A stretch of 64,000 bases of DNA from Bradyrhizobium sp. 195 (GTDB taxonomy: Bacteria > Pseudomonadota > Alphaproteobacteria > Rhizobiales > Xanthobacteraceae). Positions 1 through 8,264 of the stretch are shown here, piece after piece. The notes below the pieces were generated by a model that saw only the letters and a program-made list of their open reading frames with translations, searched no databases and was not told where the DNA came from. The position numbers and the translations under genes are program-made. Position 1 is the stretch's first letter. Every line of letters begins with the position of its first letter. The stretch spans positions 434,001 through 498,000 of the forward strand of contig NZ_CP082162.1 of the NCBI RefSeq assembly GCF_023101665.1, read 5' to 3'.

Positions 1-774
1 GACAGCCTTGAGTTACTGCCGCCGGCGCCATTTGATGGTCGCGCCTGCTCATGTTCTATTCCGACCGTCGCGCCAGTGCATTCAGCCCATGTATGTTGCT
101 GAGGCGGCGCGCGTCCGCGTTAGCCCCCGATGCGATCGAACTGGCAGGCATCCCCACCAGCTCGACCGCCACGAGCCTCACGGCAAGAACGTCATGGACG
201 AGAGTGTGGAGCTGCCACCGACATGCTATCAAACGGCCTTCCTTCCATGAATCCCGACTCACGAACTGCCGATAGCTTGGAATTACAAGCGGAAGCTGGC
301 AATTAGTAGTCGGTTGCGTGGAAGGTTATCTACACCTGCGACGCCGGCCTAGTTTACTGGAACCTGAACGACCCGACCTCGACCGAGAACGGCGCATCTG
401 CGCTTGCGCTAATCGGTTTCGCAGGACGCCTAATTCAGCAATTTGACATTCGAGAAATACGATACGTTGGTGCAAAGCAACAGCGGCGTCGAAAGTTCGA
501 TTGGAAATACTCATCACGGCCTCAAACACAACAGGGCTGAAAAATATCTCAACAATCTCAGCATTACGCCAGTAGACGGGCACAATTGCAAGGCGAATTC
601 TTGGGCAGCGCGTCCCGCCGGTTGGCTCCAGTCTTCAAAAGGAACACCTGGGCGGACTGATGCTTGAATCGTCGCCAGCTCGATCTCGAGCTGGCGGAGC
701 AGGCCCCGGCCCCACCCTCAATAGTCCCTGAAGCCGGGCCGTATCTCCGGGGTCGGTAGTATCGAAGTAAGCGT
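1..774. other. No convincing gene
   Basis: All reading frames are short and overlap each other on both strands without a ribosome binding site. The least bad candidate is a minus-strand frame from 514 to 326, with a possible short coiled coil followed by an Arg/Ser-rich tail. I would not call it a gene. Confidence 0.5.
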
Positions 775-1100
775 ATGCGTCAGTCGCCTTCGATTGTCCC
801 GCTCGATCGTCTGGATCGCGACATCTATTTGGTGCTGGAGCACTTCGGCGCGCGCGCGGGCTGCGCCTGGCGAGAAACCGACGAGCAGGACAGCGATCGG
901 GAAACGGTGCTGCACGATCTGCTCTCCGGCCAATATGCCTACCTGCTCAGGATCGTGGCATTCAACCCCATCGAAGGTTGGTCCGGCGACGCCACCGAGG
1001 ACATCGCCGACCCGAAATTGCCGCACAAGAACGATTTGATCTCTCGCCGGCGCTTGAGGCATTCATCCGGGGCAACGCCAGCCCTTACAGCTCGCACTAC
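775..1100 (+). pseudogene. Frameshifted small conserved rhizobial protein
   Basis: The frame starts MRQSPSIVPLDR and reads on as an acidic, well-ordered protein to about position 1010 (ending TEDIAD). It then continues convincingly only in another frame, as FDLSPALEAFIRGN, so a two-base insertion or one-base loss near 1010-1013 has broken it. I know this type of roughly 100-residue protein of unknown function from Bradyrhizobium genomes; that is memory, not a search. The start is an ATG at 775. The continuing original frame to 1395 is Ala/Arg-rich and looks non-coding. The opposite strand (1343 to 939) starts with a hydrophobic segment (ALCTGLLVTAGFLAAVLA) that could be a small membrane protein, but it has no ribosome binding site. 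Confidence 0.55.
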
Positions 1101-1667
1101 CGCTGCGCGGAGCCGCTTGAGCCGCTGTTCGGCCGCAGCCTCCGCTCCGGTTGCAGCTCCTGCGGCCGGCGCCGGACGTTCCGCACGATCGGCGCGGCAC
1201 CCTCCCCTAGCAGGCATGAACCGGCCTAGCGAGGTCCGCTTCTTCTTCACCTCACGGGTGAGAGTATCAGCCAGCACGGCTGCTAGGAAACCGGCTGTCA
1301 CCAACAGGCCGGTACAAAGCGCGAGAAACGAATTTTGGATCATACGGAGGGCCCAAACCTGGCCCGGCCACCGGACGATGCACGAAACCATTTAACGCCA
1401 CCGGCGAAGTCGTCCGGAAACAGGCAAGGCTGTAGATTGGCGGCATCAGACACGGGGATGCCACCATGTTAACCCTTATGAACCTGATTTGCGACGCCTG
1501 GCCTACACGATGCTGATCGGAATGAGATCCACGCTCGTACGTCAGTGAGGCTAGAGGCGGCTCTCGTCAGGAGGCCAATGCGCAAACAGATCGTATTGCT
1601 TTCTGCTCCTTGGCAGCCGCATGCGTAGTCGCTTTCATGGCGGCGTGGTTGCGTCACACTAGAAAGA
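1101..1667. other. Gap without recognisable gene
   Basis: Only short overlapping frames with unnatural composition. No promoter or RNA structure was recognised. Confidence 0.5.
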
Positions 1668-1840
1668 GGAAGCCCGCCAGCTCCGGCAGCCAGCGGGTTT
1701 CCACAATGCCCATGCGTACCGCGGTACTCGTCACCAATCCGCGATGGCATATCCTAGGACGACTCCCGTTGACGTCAGGTTACCGACTGAGCCTACGCCT
1801 GGTGCGTCAGCCGCTGCCGATCGCGCTTTCGATGGGTTCT
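1668..1840. repeat. Dispersed repeat, copy 1
   Basis: By eye this stretch aligns with 7761-7922 over about 160 bases at roughly two thirds identity. Matching blocks include CCCGCC..AGCT, AATGCC.AT.CGTA, CTCGTCAC, CCCGTTGACG and TCAGCCGCTGCC. Its left end carries a hairpin (CCCGC paired with GCGGG, then TTT) that could end transcription on the + strand. It covers the 3' end and downstream flank of the small minus-strand gene at 1807-1962, so the repeat probably spread with that gene. Confidence 0.5.
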
Positions 1841-1962
1841 GCGGCGACGCTTAACAGGTCGCGCTCTACCATTATGCCGCGGAGTACGGCCTTTACCATC
1901 ATCTGATCCTCGGGCGAGAGCTGAGCGCACCTCGCCGCAATGTCAGCCGTTTGCGTTGTCAC
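1807..1962 (-). CDS. Small hypothetical protein, 51 residues
   Basis: A minus-strand frame from a GTG at 1962 to TGA at 1809-1807 encodes a 51-residue acidic, largely helical protein beginning (M)TTQTADIAARCAQLSPED and ending EPIESAIGSG. The frame is closed by a TGA just upstream, so GTG is the only possible start; a GGAGG lies only two bases before it, which is tight. The composition is that of a real protein, unlike the neighbouring frames. Function unknown. At 7900-7922 only the last few codons of a similar gene survive next to a ligase fragment. Confidence 0.5.
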   Translation of the reverse strand: MTTQTADIAARCAQLSPEDQMMVKAVLRGIMVERDLLSVAAEPIESAIGSG

Positions 1963-2040
1963 CGCCTCCGGCCGCGGCGGTCCGGTTGATCAAACCCTCA
2001 TCCGCTGATTTGCTTGAAAAGGCTACCCTTCGTTGGGGTG

Positions 2041-2084
2041 GCACGCTCCTTGCCAATTGGAGCTCCTTTAGCAAGGAGGCGTGC
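2041..2084 (+). promoter_or_regulatory. Hairpin hiding the ribosome binding site of the next gene
   Basis: Bases 2041-2053 (GCACGCTCCTTGC) pair with 2071-2084 (GCAAGGAGGCGTGC): 13 base pairs with one bulged G. The Shine-Dalgarno AAGGAGG at 2073-2079, nine bases before the ATG at 2089, lies inside the 3' arm. The loop contains the self-complementary GGAGCTCC. In the folded RNA the ribosome site would be fully covered, so translation should depend on opening the hairpin (temperature, protein or another RNA). What opens it is unknown. Confidence 0.6.
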
Positions 2085-2088
2085 ACCG

Positions 2089-2247
2089 ATGGGACAGCGA
2101 GCCCGTATTCTTAGATGCCCGAGCCCCGATCTGAAGCAATCCGCCCGCGAGCTAGTGAGACTGCTCGACGCGATCGAGGAGCTCGAGGAGTTGAGAGAAA
2201 GGGTCCGGCTTGCCGAGGCGAGCAAGGCAGCCCGGGTATTGCATTAG
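2089..2247 (+). CDS. Small coiled-coil protein, 52 residues
   Basis: The start is chosen at 2089 because AAGGAGG (2073-2079) precedes it; the frame is also open upstream to 2014. The protein is Arg/Glu-rich. Residues about 17-45 (ARELVRLLDAIEELEELRER and on) form a continuous amphipathic helix, typical of a short coiled coil. Small proteins with the phrase LSPDLKxSARELVxLLDAIEELE are familiar to me from Bradyrhizobium, function unknown. Its leader forms a strong hairpin that buries the ribosome site. Confidence 0.65.
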   Translation: MGQRARILRCPSPDLKQSARELVRLLDAIEELEELRERVRLAEASKAARVLH

Positions 2248-2569
2248 AAGTGCGGGGGATCCCCTCCGGCACCAAGCCCTTCTTAACCTCGTGTCGAACG
2301 CGCCCTGGCTTCCGCGCCGTCTCGCCCTCCTCGTTTTGTTGAAGGATCACTTCATAATTGGGATGCCCGGTTGGCTTCCCTCAACGCGGGTCCAGTTCCG
2401 GTCTTCAGAGGCGACCGGACGCGCTAGCCGAGGATCGGCTGGACGGTTCCCGCCCCTACATAGAATTCCGCTGGGAAGAATTGGCGCGCGGCTGCGCAGG
2501 GCGCGTATGATCAGAACGTGCGCTCCGAATGAATTGAAGACGCGGATTACATGAATCGCCGGCGCAACC
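2248..2569. other. Gap without recognisable gene
   Basis: Overlapping frames on both strands (2210-2554 +, 2347-2589 -) have no ribosome site and no recognisable motif. Confidence 0.5.
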
Positions 2570-2656
2570 TCAGGAACGCATCGCGTCAATCGCGTGGGCG
2601 ATTAATATCGCTATGCTGACGCCGATAATAATAGCGAGGACAAGGTTTAAAAACAC
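2570..2656 (-). CDS. Tiny membrane protein, 28 residues
   Basis: A minus-strand frame from GTG 2656 to TGA 2570 encodes a single hydrophobic helix (LVLAIIIGVSIAILIAHAID) with a short charged tail. GGAGG sits five bases before the start, an ideal distance. A perfect ribosome site plus an uninterrupted transmembrane helix in otherwise messy DNA argues for a real micro-protein. Function unknown. Confidence 0.45.
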   Translation of the reverse strand: MFLNLVLAIIIGVSIAILIAHAIDAMRS

Positions 2657-2777
2657 GTTCGCCTCCGATCTTTGGAATTGAACGCGCGCAATGGTGCACA
2701 GTCAAAAACAACCGGCCAAAACATTAATTTCGGCTTGGGATGAGGATTCAATGTGACTCTTGCGTCCGCTGTCGGCC

Positions 2778-2849
2778 CTATCTATGGAATGCCATGAACA
2801 GAAGAACCCCGACAACGCACGCCGCGAGTGAGAGCAAGTAAATACCCAC
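2778..2849 (-). CDS. Possible tiny membrane protein, 23 residues
   Basis: The frame from GTG 2849 to TAG 2778 reads as one hydrophobic helix (IYLLSLAACVVGVLLFMAFH). It lies about 120 bases upstream of, and on the same strand as, the other tiny membrane frame. The start is uncertain and the ribosome site is weak, so this could be chance. Confidence 0.25.
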   Translation of the reverse strand: MGIYLLSLAACVVGVLLFMAFHR

Positions 2850-3388
2850 GGCTACCCCGACTCATCCTGAACTAGGGATTTAATGGGAACTCGCATTATG
2901 AACCGGTCAAGCCCAAGCTCTCCAGAAACAGTTGATATGCCCTGTAACCTTTCGGCTGCGGCAATCACGGCTCGAAGCCCGGAAGTAGTCTGCCGCTCGC
3001 GACCCTCCAACTTTAAACGACTGAACAAAAAGATTTTGGCACGGAATTGCAAATCCGATTTAATTCCGCTCTCACGCGACTGCGGGCTTGCAAACCACCG
3101 CATTCAAACTGAGCTTTGCAACGTCGCGATCTGCGCTCGCCGGCCGACGCCGTTTTCCACGTTTAATGACAAACGACCTCAGTTTGGGGGCCGAGGTCGC
3201 CAACCCTTGGGGAAGTTTTGCTCCCGACCGGGGCTTTTGGCTTGGGACTGGTCGGGAGCTTGGATTCGATTCGAAGTCGTTCCGTTTGCCGAGCAACAAA
3301 AGCGGCCGGGCGCCCGTTCGACTAGCTGTTGCAAGGAACGTTTAGCCTTGGCCCGCGGGGCCGCGGCGGCCAAACCAGCGCTTCGCCC
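2850..3388. other. Gap with a perfect inverted repeat
   Basis: A long + strand frame (2883-3620) crosses the region but is Ser/Arg/Ala-rich and shares space with an equally open minus frame (3103-2852); neither is convincing. GCTCCCGACC at 3220-3229 pairs perfectly with GGTCGGGAGC at 3250-3259 (20-base loop). No T-run follows on either strand, so it is not a plain terminator. Confidence 0.4.
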
Positions 3389-3487
3389 ATGGACAGCGGT
3401 TGGTTTGCAATTTCGCCTCTCATCGTTCTCTTCGGCGTCTGGATCATTGCTGCCGGCCTTTCTCCAGCTCACCTGTCTAAGTCATAG
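3389..3487 (+). CDS. Possible tiny membrane protein, 32 residues
   Basis: ATG 3389 to TAG 3487 encodes MDSGWFAISPLIVLFGVWII followed by AAGLSPAHLSKS, a clean single-helix membrane micro-protein. No strong ribosome site is visible. It overlaps the unlikely 2883-3620 frame and is the better reading of the two. Confidence 0.35.
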   Translation: MDSGWFAISPLIVLFGVWIIAAGLSPAHLSKS

Positions 3488-3752
3488 CCAAAACGGATTT
3501 GCCCGCGAGTCCGCCACTGCCTTTGTGAAAAGGTTGTGTCGCCTACCTCAATCGACTGGGTGCCGGGGTGTTCGATCGCCCGCCATAGCAGGCTACGCGG
3601 CTGAGGCCGGCCGGGCTTAGGGAGCTTTTTGGGCCAGAGCAAAACAGCAATCCACCCTTCAAGGTCGCGTGCACGAAGCCATTTTGGCGCGGTCAAACGG
3701 AGCGGTTCTGAAACAATGCGGTCCGATGCTGAGATCAGTGAAGGAGGTTTAA

Positions 3753-3968
3753 ATGCGTAGTCTAATTTTCGGGGTAGTCCTCGTAGCGTTAGCAACGATC
3801 GGATTTTCCTCATTTGTTTCGGCCGCTCTTTCTGCAACGCGAGATGCGAAGTCCGCAACGTTCTCAGCGCGGTTCTTGCCAGCAGCAAACGCTCCCACCT
3901 GCACTTTGGCACCGGGCCGCTGCCCGGTTCGAGCGTGCGTTCTCGACCGGCTGCTTTCCGAACCATGA
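3753..3968 (+). CDS. Small exported protein, 71 residues
   Basis: ATG 3753 follows a perfect AAGGAGG (3741-3747) by five bases. Residues 1-24 are a classical Sec signal peptide (positive start, hydrophobic core LIFGVVLVALATIGFSSFVS, then A-L-S as a likely cleavage site). The mature part is about 47 residues with three cysteines (CTLAPGRCPVRAC) that might form a disulfide in the periplasm. Not a family I recognise. The 3' end may have drifted, because the last residues have an arbitrary look. Confidence 0.6.
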   Translation: MRSLIFGVVLVALATIGFSSFVSAALSATRDAKSATFSARFLPAANAPTCTLAPGRCPVRACVLDRLLSEP

Positions 3969-4216
3969 ATCGCCACTCCGATGTTGGATCAGAGCTCGTT
4001 GCGACCGATACACTGCTTGCAAACATCGGGCGAAACTTAATACCAGATTACCGCGGCCGGCGCGCGAGCTTGAACGGATAACACAACTGCACCCAAGGGT
4101 ACTTGTGCCTTCGCGCAGAAGCTTGGGGACATTCCGCCGTTAGGTCAACGCATCTGCATTTTCCGAATCGACGTTCCATGGTCGCTCGCCCATGCGTCGC
4201 GTTCAGGGGTGTAGAT

Positions 4217-4375
4217 GTGAGCCAGTTTCTATCAATGCTGCTGCTAACAACAGCCGTGGTTCTGACCGTCTGCTTCGGAGTGGCGGCCTGGCGCCTCTCT
4301 GACGAAAAGGACGTCGACATTACTGGCCAGATCCCGCGCCAGTCCTATGGATGGAAGGTGCCGCCCACCCGATAG
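4217..4375 (+). CDS. Small membrane protein, 52 residues
   Basis: I take GTG 4217 as start (product MSQFLSMLLLTT...); the frame is open upstream to 4103 but that part is not protein-like. Residues 4-24 form one transmembrane helix followed by the polar tail RLSDEKDVDITGQIPRQ and a short basic end. Its end overlaps the start of the broken gene at 4347. Function unknown. Confidence 0.45.
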   Translation: MSQFLSMLLLTTAVVLTVCFGVAAWRLSDEKDVDITGQIPRQSYGWKVPPTR

Positions 4376-4786
4376 ACTTGAGGAGGAGAAGAACCGGCAG
4401 GTTGCCGCTGCCCTCCTCACAGGCGTCGCCGCCGGGGCCAACGCATACAGCGCCTCTCGAGCCGGTTACGGTAGCTACACGACCGGAGCGGACGAACCGG
4501 CACGTTCTACAGCCCGACGGCCGCGGCAATTGCGCAAGGCAACGCGACCGCTCAGAACGAAGCGATGATTTCTGCCACGATCGAAACAGGCCAGCGCAAC
4601 ATGGCCGTGCTCGAGCAGTCCGTGATCAAGGACAATAGGCTACTCCCCGGCGAATGGTACGGCGGCCAACTGCACCTGACAACGCCAACCGACCAGGGCG
4701 GAGCTCAAAAGAGCTACACGATCGTCATCACTGTTGGGCCTGACCGCCACGTGATCGATGTGGCTCAAGGCCCGCCTGGGGTGTAG
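4347..4786 (+). pseudogene. Frameshifted conserved protein ending in a beta-rich domain
   Basis: The first part (about 4347-4490) reads LEEEKNRQVAAALLTGVAAG and on to YGSYTTG. From about 4496 the coherent reading is in another frame: TFYSPTAAAIAQGNATAQNE, then ISATIETGQRNMAVLEQSVI and a C-terminal beta-type domain with LLPGEWYGGQ and YTIVITVGPDRHVIDV, ending at 4786. The whole was one protein of about 140 residues, probably exported or membrane-linked, cut by an indel near 4485-4500. The ATG at 4565 could still yield the last 73 residues. I have seen similar conserved hypotheticals in Bradyrhizobium but know no function. Confidence 0.55.
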
Positions 4787-4862
4787 GGTCGGATCTCCGT
4801 AGCCTAACGAGCAGATGCACCAAGACGAAGACCTGCTTGAATGCGAGATTCTCAACCAAGCT

Positions 4863-5321
4863 CTAGCTGGGATAGAGTCGTACGCGTGAACTTCTTCCCT
4901 CTGAGGAACGACTATCGAGTAGGCGCCACCCAATCGGCCCCGGGAAGCTGTTCGCGACGCTCAAGGCGCGCTTCTCGTCGGTTTCGAGAGCTAGCTTCTG
5001 AGCAAGCATGACGTCACCCTGAGCCAGGCCGCCCAAAGGAACGAAGCACTGCCCAGTTCCGAGCCGCCCGTGTTCGTCGATCTCGTTTACGTTGGCCGAC
5101 GTTCCGCGCCGGATGCGATAGCGCTTTCCGGTATCGCACCCTGTGACGTCGAAGTATCCTTTCGTGTCGAATTCGACCCTCTGCTGAGGCGAAAGCCAAG
5201 ACCGCAGAAGCCGCATTGACCGTGCGTGTATGGTTTTCTCATCCTTAGCTGCTTGGTACAGCTTGGTCACCGCCAGGCCTCGAAGGCTCCAGCGGCCGAG
5301 AGGCCCATATTTGTTCTTCAC
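4863..5321 (-). CDS. Conserved hypothetical protein, 152 residues
   Basis: Minus-strand frame with a coherent core: RLLRSWLSPQQRVEFDTKGY, then FDVTGCDTGKRYRIRRGTSANV and a Cys-Phe-Val-Pro segment, ending with an Asp/Glu/Lys helix (GDVMLAQKLALETDEKRALS). I recognise the pattern (helix, then beta hairpin with GKRYRIRxG, then LAxGDxMLAQKxALE) as a widespread rhizobial protein of unknown function. The last 30 residues are Ser/Arg-rich and may be a drifted tail. It starts three bases after the stop of the gene at 5325-5546, so the two form an operon. Confidence 0.75.
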   Translation of the reverse strand: MKNKYGPLGRWSLRGLAVTKLYQAAKDEKTIHARSMRLLRSWLSPQQRVEFDTKGYFDVTGCDTGKRYRIRRGTSANVNEIDEHGRLGTGQCFVPLGGLAQGDVMLAQKLALETDEKRALSVANSFPGPIGWRLLDSRSSEGRSSRVRLYPS

Positions 5322-5324
5322 TTG

Positions 5325-5546
5325 TCACCCACCAACAAGGCGCGGGAAGAACAATGTTTCTTCGGCGCTTGGATCGAACGTGGTGATCTTAGTCACCTCA
5401 CCCGGCCCCTTCCGCACCGTTGCAGTATATCCTTTGGCGGTGAATTCCAAAAACAGCCTCTCCGCCTCTGCCAGGGCATCCGCACTGGAATTGTCAAAGA
5501 AGTGCCGGCTGTCGCCGCTGTGATCCATCACGATTTGCGTGGCCAT
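5325..5546 (-). CDS. Conserved hypothetical protein, 73 residues
   Basis: I start at ATG 5546 (MATQIVMDHSGDSRH), which has GGGAGCC eight bases upstream; the frame is open to 5567. The protein is a small alpha/beta domain with the sequence AEAERLFLEFTAKGYTATV and a conserved ending FDPSAEETLFFPRLVGG, known to me from Bradyrhizobium. Function unknown. It is the promoter-proximal gene of a two-gene unit with 4863-5321. Confidence 0.75.
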   Translation of the reverse strand: MATQIVMDHSGDSRHFFDNSSADALAEAERLFLEFTAKGYTATVRKGPGEVTKITTFDPSAEETLFFPRLVGG

Positions 5547-6136
5547 TGCTGAGGCTCCCGATTGCACCTCAAAAGGAATGTGGAAGCCGAGACGTCGTTC
5601 CTAAATTCGCAGATCTGACGCTTCCGAGGAGCTACCTTAGGCACCGCGGAGCCGCTCAAGAGTGATCGCACGGGTGTCCATCGCAGCTCAAAGCAACGCG
5701 CATCGGCCGCTTTTTGCCGAATCTCTTCCAATTCGGAAAGCTTACCAAGGGCTCGAGACGTTGGCGCAAGTCCTCAACACGTCTCAATCAACCGCAAGGT
5801 ATCGCATGGCCTTTTCCACGTCCGGAAAGCTGCCACTACGATTCTCCGCGTGCTCCTTCGGCGGAGGATCGACCTTTCACCTCCAAACAAACGGCCCCAG
5901 CTTTGGCGGCGGCTGGGGCCGTTGGGACTTACTCCGGCATCGCAGGGGGGCTTGGAGCCGGAGCAGAGCACAATCTGGTCGCTTGCTACTAGTTCCTAGA
6001 CAAGCCGTGGGCCTGCCGAAGAAGGGTGCCGCTGCGATGGCCTCTGTCACTTATCGTGATTGAACTACTAGCGATTTAATTTATTTAATTCACGCCTTAA
6101 TCATATGATTCAGTCGCGCGGCTCTCGGAGAGTGCA
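5547..6136. other. Gap without recognisable gene
   Basis: Competing short frames on both strands, none with a ribosome site. It contains the inverted repeat at 5890-5923. Before the gene at 6137 there is an AT-rich patch (6065-6110, TTTAATTTATTTAATT), a likely promoter region. Confidence 0.5.
5890..5923. terminator. Perfect 12-bp GC-rich hairpin, terminator-like
   Basis: AACGGCCCCAGC (5890-5901) pairs perfectly with GCTGGGGCCGTT (5912-5923) around a ten-base loop. On the minus strand it is followed by TTTGTTTGG, so it may terminate minus-strand transcription, but no clear minus-strand gene lies upstream. The same GCCCCAGC-type stem recurs at 6434-6470 and, with G-U pairs, at 13710-13746. Confidence 0.45.
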
Positions 6137-6358
6137 ATGACAGAACGAGAAGATGACGATCGGCGGGAATTCCTGAAGACCTGCGGTAAGTTTGCCGTTG
6201 TAACTCCCCCCACCATCACGGCGTTGCTATCGACGTCCCTGACCAGTACGGCCATCGCCCAGTCCGGCGGCGGCTTGGTGCATCCTCGGGGCAACAACGG
6301 TTATGGGAACGGCGGCGGTGACGGCAGCCCCAACGGCAAACCCGATAAGGATCGGTGA
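6137..6358 (+). CDS. Small Tat-exported glycine-rich protein, 73 residues
   Basis: ATG 6137 is preceded by CGGAGAG. Residues 8-14 carry a twin-arginine motif (D-R-R-E-F-L-K), then a moderately hydrophobic stretch (FAVVTPPTITALLSTSLTST) and a likely cleavage after AIAQ. The mature tail is about 30 residues of Gly/Asn/Asp/Lys without cysteines, probably disordered in the periplasm. Such Tat peptides (DRRxFLKxCGxFAxxTPPxxTxLLSTSLTS) are common in Bradyrhizobium; function unknown. A strong terminator follows at 6434-6478. Confidence 0.8.
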   Translation: MTEREDDDRREFLKTCGKFAVVTPPTITALLSTSLTSTAIAQSGGGLVHPRGNNGYGNGGGDGSPNGKPDKDR

Positions 6359-6433
6359 CCTGAGGCAAGGCCGGGAACGCTTTGCCGATTGCTAAGTTTT
6401 CCCGTTGCCCTTCCCCAAGGGTGACCCCGATGC

Positions 6434-6478
6434 GCCCCAGCTCTCCCCAATGCCCCCCGGGAGCTGGGGCCATTTTTT
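6434..6478 (+). terminator. Intrinsic terminator
   Basis: GCCCCAGCTC (6434-6443) pairs with GAGCTGGGGC (6461-6470); CTCCCC and GGGAG in the loop can extend pairing. CATTTTTT follows, with the T-run at 6473-6478. It ends the transcript of the Tat peptide gene at 6137-6358. Confidence 0.8.
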
Positions 6479-6601
6479 GCCGGCCGCGGGCCAAAATTCG
6501 AACTATGCCACCACTGTACTGGCGTGGCCCGTACCCGGGAAACTTGGGTGCGTTGCCATGTTTTCCCGACGTGATTCACATACGTGAATGAAGCTGTAAA
6601 G

Positions 6602-6865
6602 ATGAATGCGCTCCCTGCTAGGTGCTGGGCAATTCGGGAGCATGCTTCATTGACTGACGAAGTTCCATCGCCGCGCCGATTTTTCATTCGAATCGGAGGC
6701 AAGGGTTGGATGGTCTACGATCGAGAACGCAAAGGCCCAGCATTGATCGGGACCGCCTGGGCGGCCAGCCTGACCAAGGAGCAAGCTGACCAAGTGTTAC
6801 GGTCGCTTACTTCTTCGCCTGCGGAGAAGCCGTCCTCTGAATCCGACAGAGGCCCGCCAGCGTGA
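6602..6865 (+). CDS. Conserved hypothetical protein, 87 residues
   Basis: The start at ATG 6602 is a choice; a GTG at 6584 is also possible and neither has a strong ribosome site. The core FFIRIGGKGWMVYDRERKGP, then ALIGT and a helix with LTKEQADQVLRSL, is a conserved short rhizobial protein, apparently a small beta-sheet plus helix. No catalytic motif. Function unknown. Confidence 0.65.
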   Translation: MNALPARCWAIREHASLTDEVPSPRRFFIRIGGKGWMVYDRERKGPALIGTAWAASLTKEQADQVLRSLTSSPAEKPSSESDRGPPA

Positions 6866-7543
6866 ACCGACGGACCGATTGTCACTACCTCAGCCGTTTC
6901 GGGGCAGTATCAGCTGCTTCAGTCCATCCTCCATCACTCGGGGATTCTTAAGTAGAACATCCCGAGAGTGGGTGGTTCACGCCTGATGTGGACTGTGGCT
7001 GTTCGAGCAAGTGGCGCCGAAGGTCCCTCATATTCTCCAAGGCTGCCGGTTGACGCATAAGCCGAAACGATCGATCCAATGCTTGAAGCCAAACGGGCAG
7101 ATCCAAATGCAAGATTCTAAAATAGGTTGTATAGCAACCATTTCGAGCTAACCCGCAAGCGCCATCATATAGCATTTTGGTAACCAATCAGCCCAGGGTG
7201 CTCTGGGACGGGGTCGTGGGGACATACGCGGCTTGTGCTTGTGGGTTGAGGGCCCGCCAATTCAGCCAGCCCCGGCGGGTCCTCCCTCATCCCGATGCAC
7301 GTTAAGCCTGCTGCCGATTGTGAAATAGATCATATTGCGAGCCAAAAATGCCGCGATAGGATCATGCCACCGGGGCTGGCTGCATATTTCACTTAAATCT
7401 TTTCACCGGTTTCATCTTGACCCGCGGGCCGCGGCGATGTTCTCGCTGCGGCCTTCCTGCAGAAGGGCTGCGTTTCGATCACCAGCAAGCTTTGTGGGCA
7501 CCAGCAATTTTGCGGGTCCAAATTGCCAATGGGAGGACGTTTT
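6866..7543. other. Gap; one weak minus-strand frame
   Basis: Minus frame 7187-6948 (79 residues) has a protein-like middle part (YFRILHLDLPVWLQALDRSF) but no ribosome site, and could be a remnant. Nothing else was recognised. Confidence 0.35.
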
Positions 7544-7756
7544 ATGCCTAAGGAGAATTGCCTGATTGTCCGTGCTGCCGGGAAACGACTGGACCTTTTA
7601 CGAGGCGAAGCTGCCCGCATCGCGCAAGGAGCTAACGTTCGCTGGTGGACCGACCGCGCGGAGATCGGCACCAAGTTCTGCTTTGAAGATTCCAAATCAA
7701 AGGAGTTGTTCGCAATTACCTGCGACAGCCTCGGCATTACCTCACAGGACGGCTAG
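7544..7756 (+). CDS. Small hypothetical protein, 70 residues
   Basis: ATG 7544 has GGGAGG eight bases upstream (7531-7536), which decides the start over the upstream ATGs of the same frame. The product is MPKENCLIVRAAGKRLDLLR and on, mixed charge, with a tryptophan pair and an ending FAITCDSLGITSQDG. It has globular-protein composition but no family I recognise. Confidence 0.5.
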   Translation: MPKENCLIVRAAGKRLDLLRGEAARIAQGANVRWWTDRAEIGTKFCFEDSKSKELFAITCDSLGITSQDG

Positions 7757-7760
7757 TCCA

Positions 7761-7922
7761 TTGAAAAACCCGCCGAGCTGGGAGCCGACGAGTTCTCAAT
7801 GCCAATACGTATCACGGTGCTCGTCACAAAACCGAGATCGTCAATCGTAGCGCGGGACCCGTTGACGGCTGGTCACGCCTAAGTCTTCGGCGGTGCGTCA
7901 TCAGCCGCTGCCGGTCGCGCGA
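7761..7922. repeat. Dispersed repeat, copy 2
   Basis: Aligns with 1668-1840 (see there). The similarity stops sharply around 7922, where the DNA ligase fragment begins, so this is a recombination junction: on the minus strand the 3' end of a relative of the 1807-1962 gene survives only as its last codons. Confidence 0.5.
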
Positions 7923-7929
7923 TCACCAA

Positions 7930-8223
7930 GTGCAGCTCTATGCCTTCGACGTCCTCGCCATGGGCGGCGGCGACTTGCGCGATCTGCTGCTGCATCTGCG
8001 AAAGATGAACCTCGAGCGGTTGTTCGCGCGCAGGCCGGAGGGCATAACCGTTGCGCCCTTTGAGCGCGGCGAGATTGGACCCGATCTATTCCGCGCGGCC
8101 TACCGCATGGACCTTTGAGGGGCTGGTCTCAAAGCATCGCGATCGACCGCATCGTGCGGGCGGCAGAAGCACTGGATCAAGGTGAAGAACCGCGGCCATC
8201 GGGCGATGGATCGCGAGTTGTAG
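7930..8223 (+). pseudogene. ATP-dependent DNA ligase fragment (C-terminal part of adenylation domain)
   Basis: It begins inside a ligase domain with VQLYAFDVLA, continues MRKMN-type helix and RRPEGI, then after a frameshift near 8117 gives EGLVSKHRDRP (ligase motif IV, E-G-L-V-x-K). After a second shift it gives HWIKVKNRGH (motif V, W-x-K-x-K) and stops at 8221-8223. The N-terminal half with the catalytic lysine is absent. This matches stand-alone LigD/LigC-type ligases found in rhizobia. No Ku or nuclease gene is near. It is dead, with at least two frameshifts. Confidence 0.7.
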
Positions 8224-8264
8224 ATGCTCGTGGAACCGACCAAAGCAGTGCCAAGTTGATCGTC

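Noticed and set aside
2883..3620. 245-residue + strand frame
   Set aside because: Ser/Arg/Ala-rich composition, no ribosome site, overlaps opposite-strand frames of equal quality and a better micro-protein reading.
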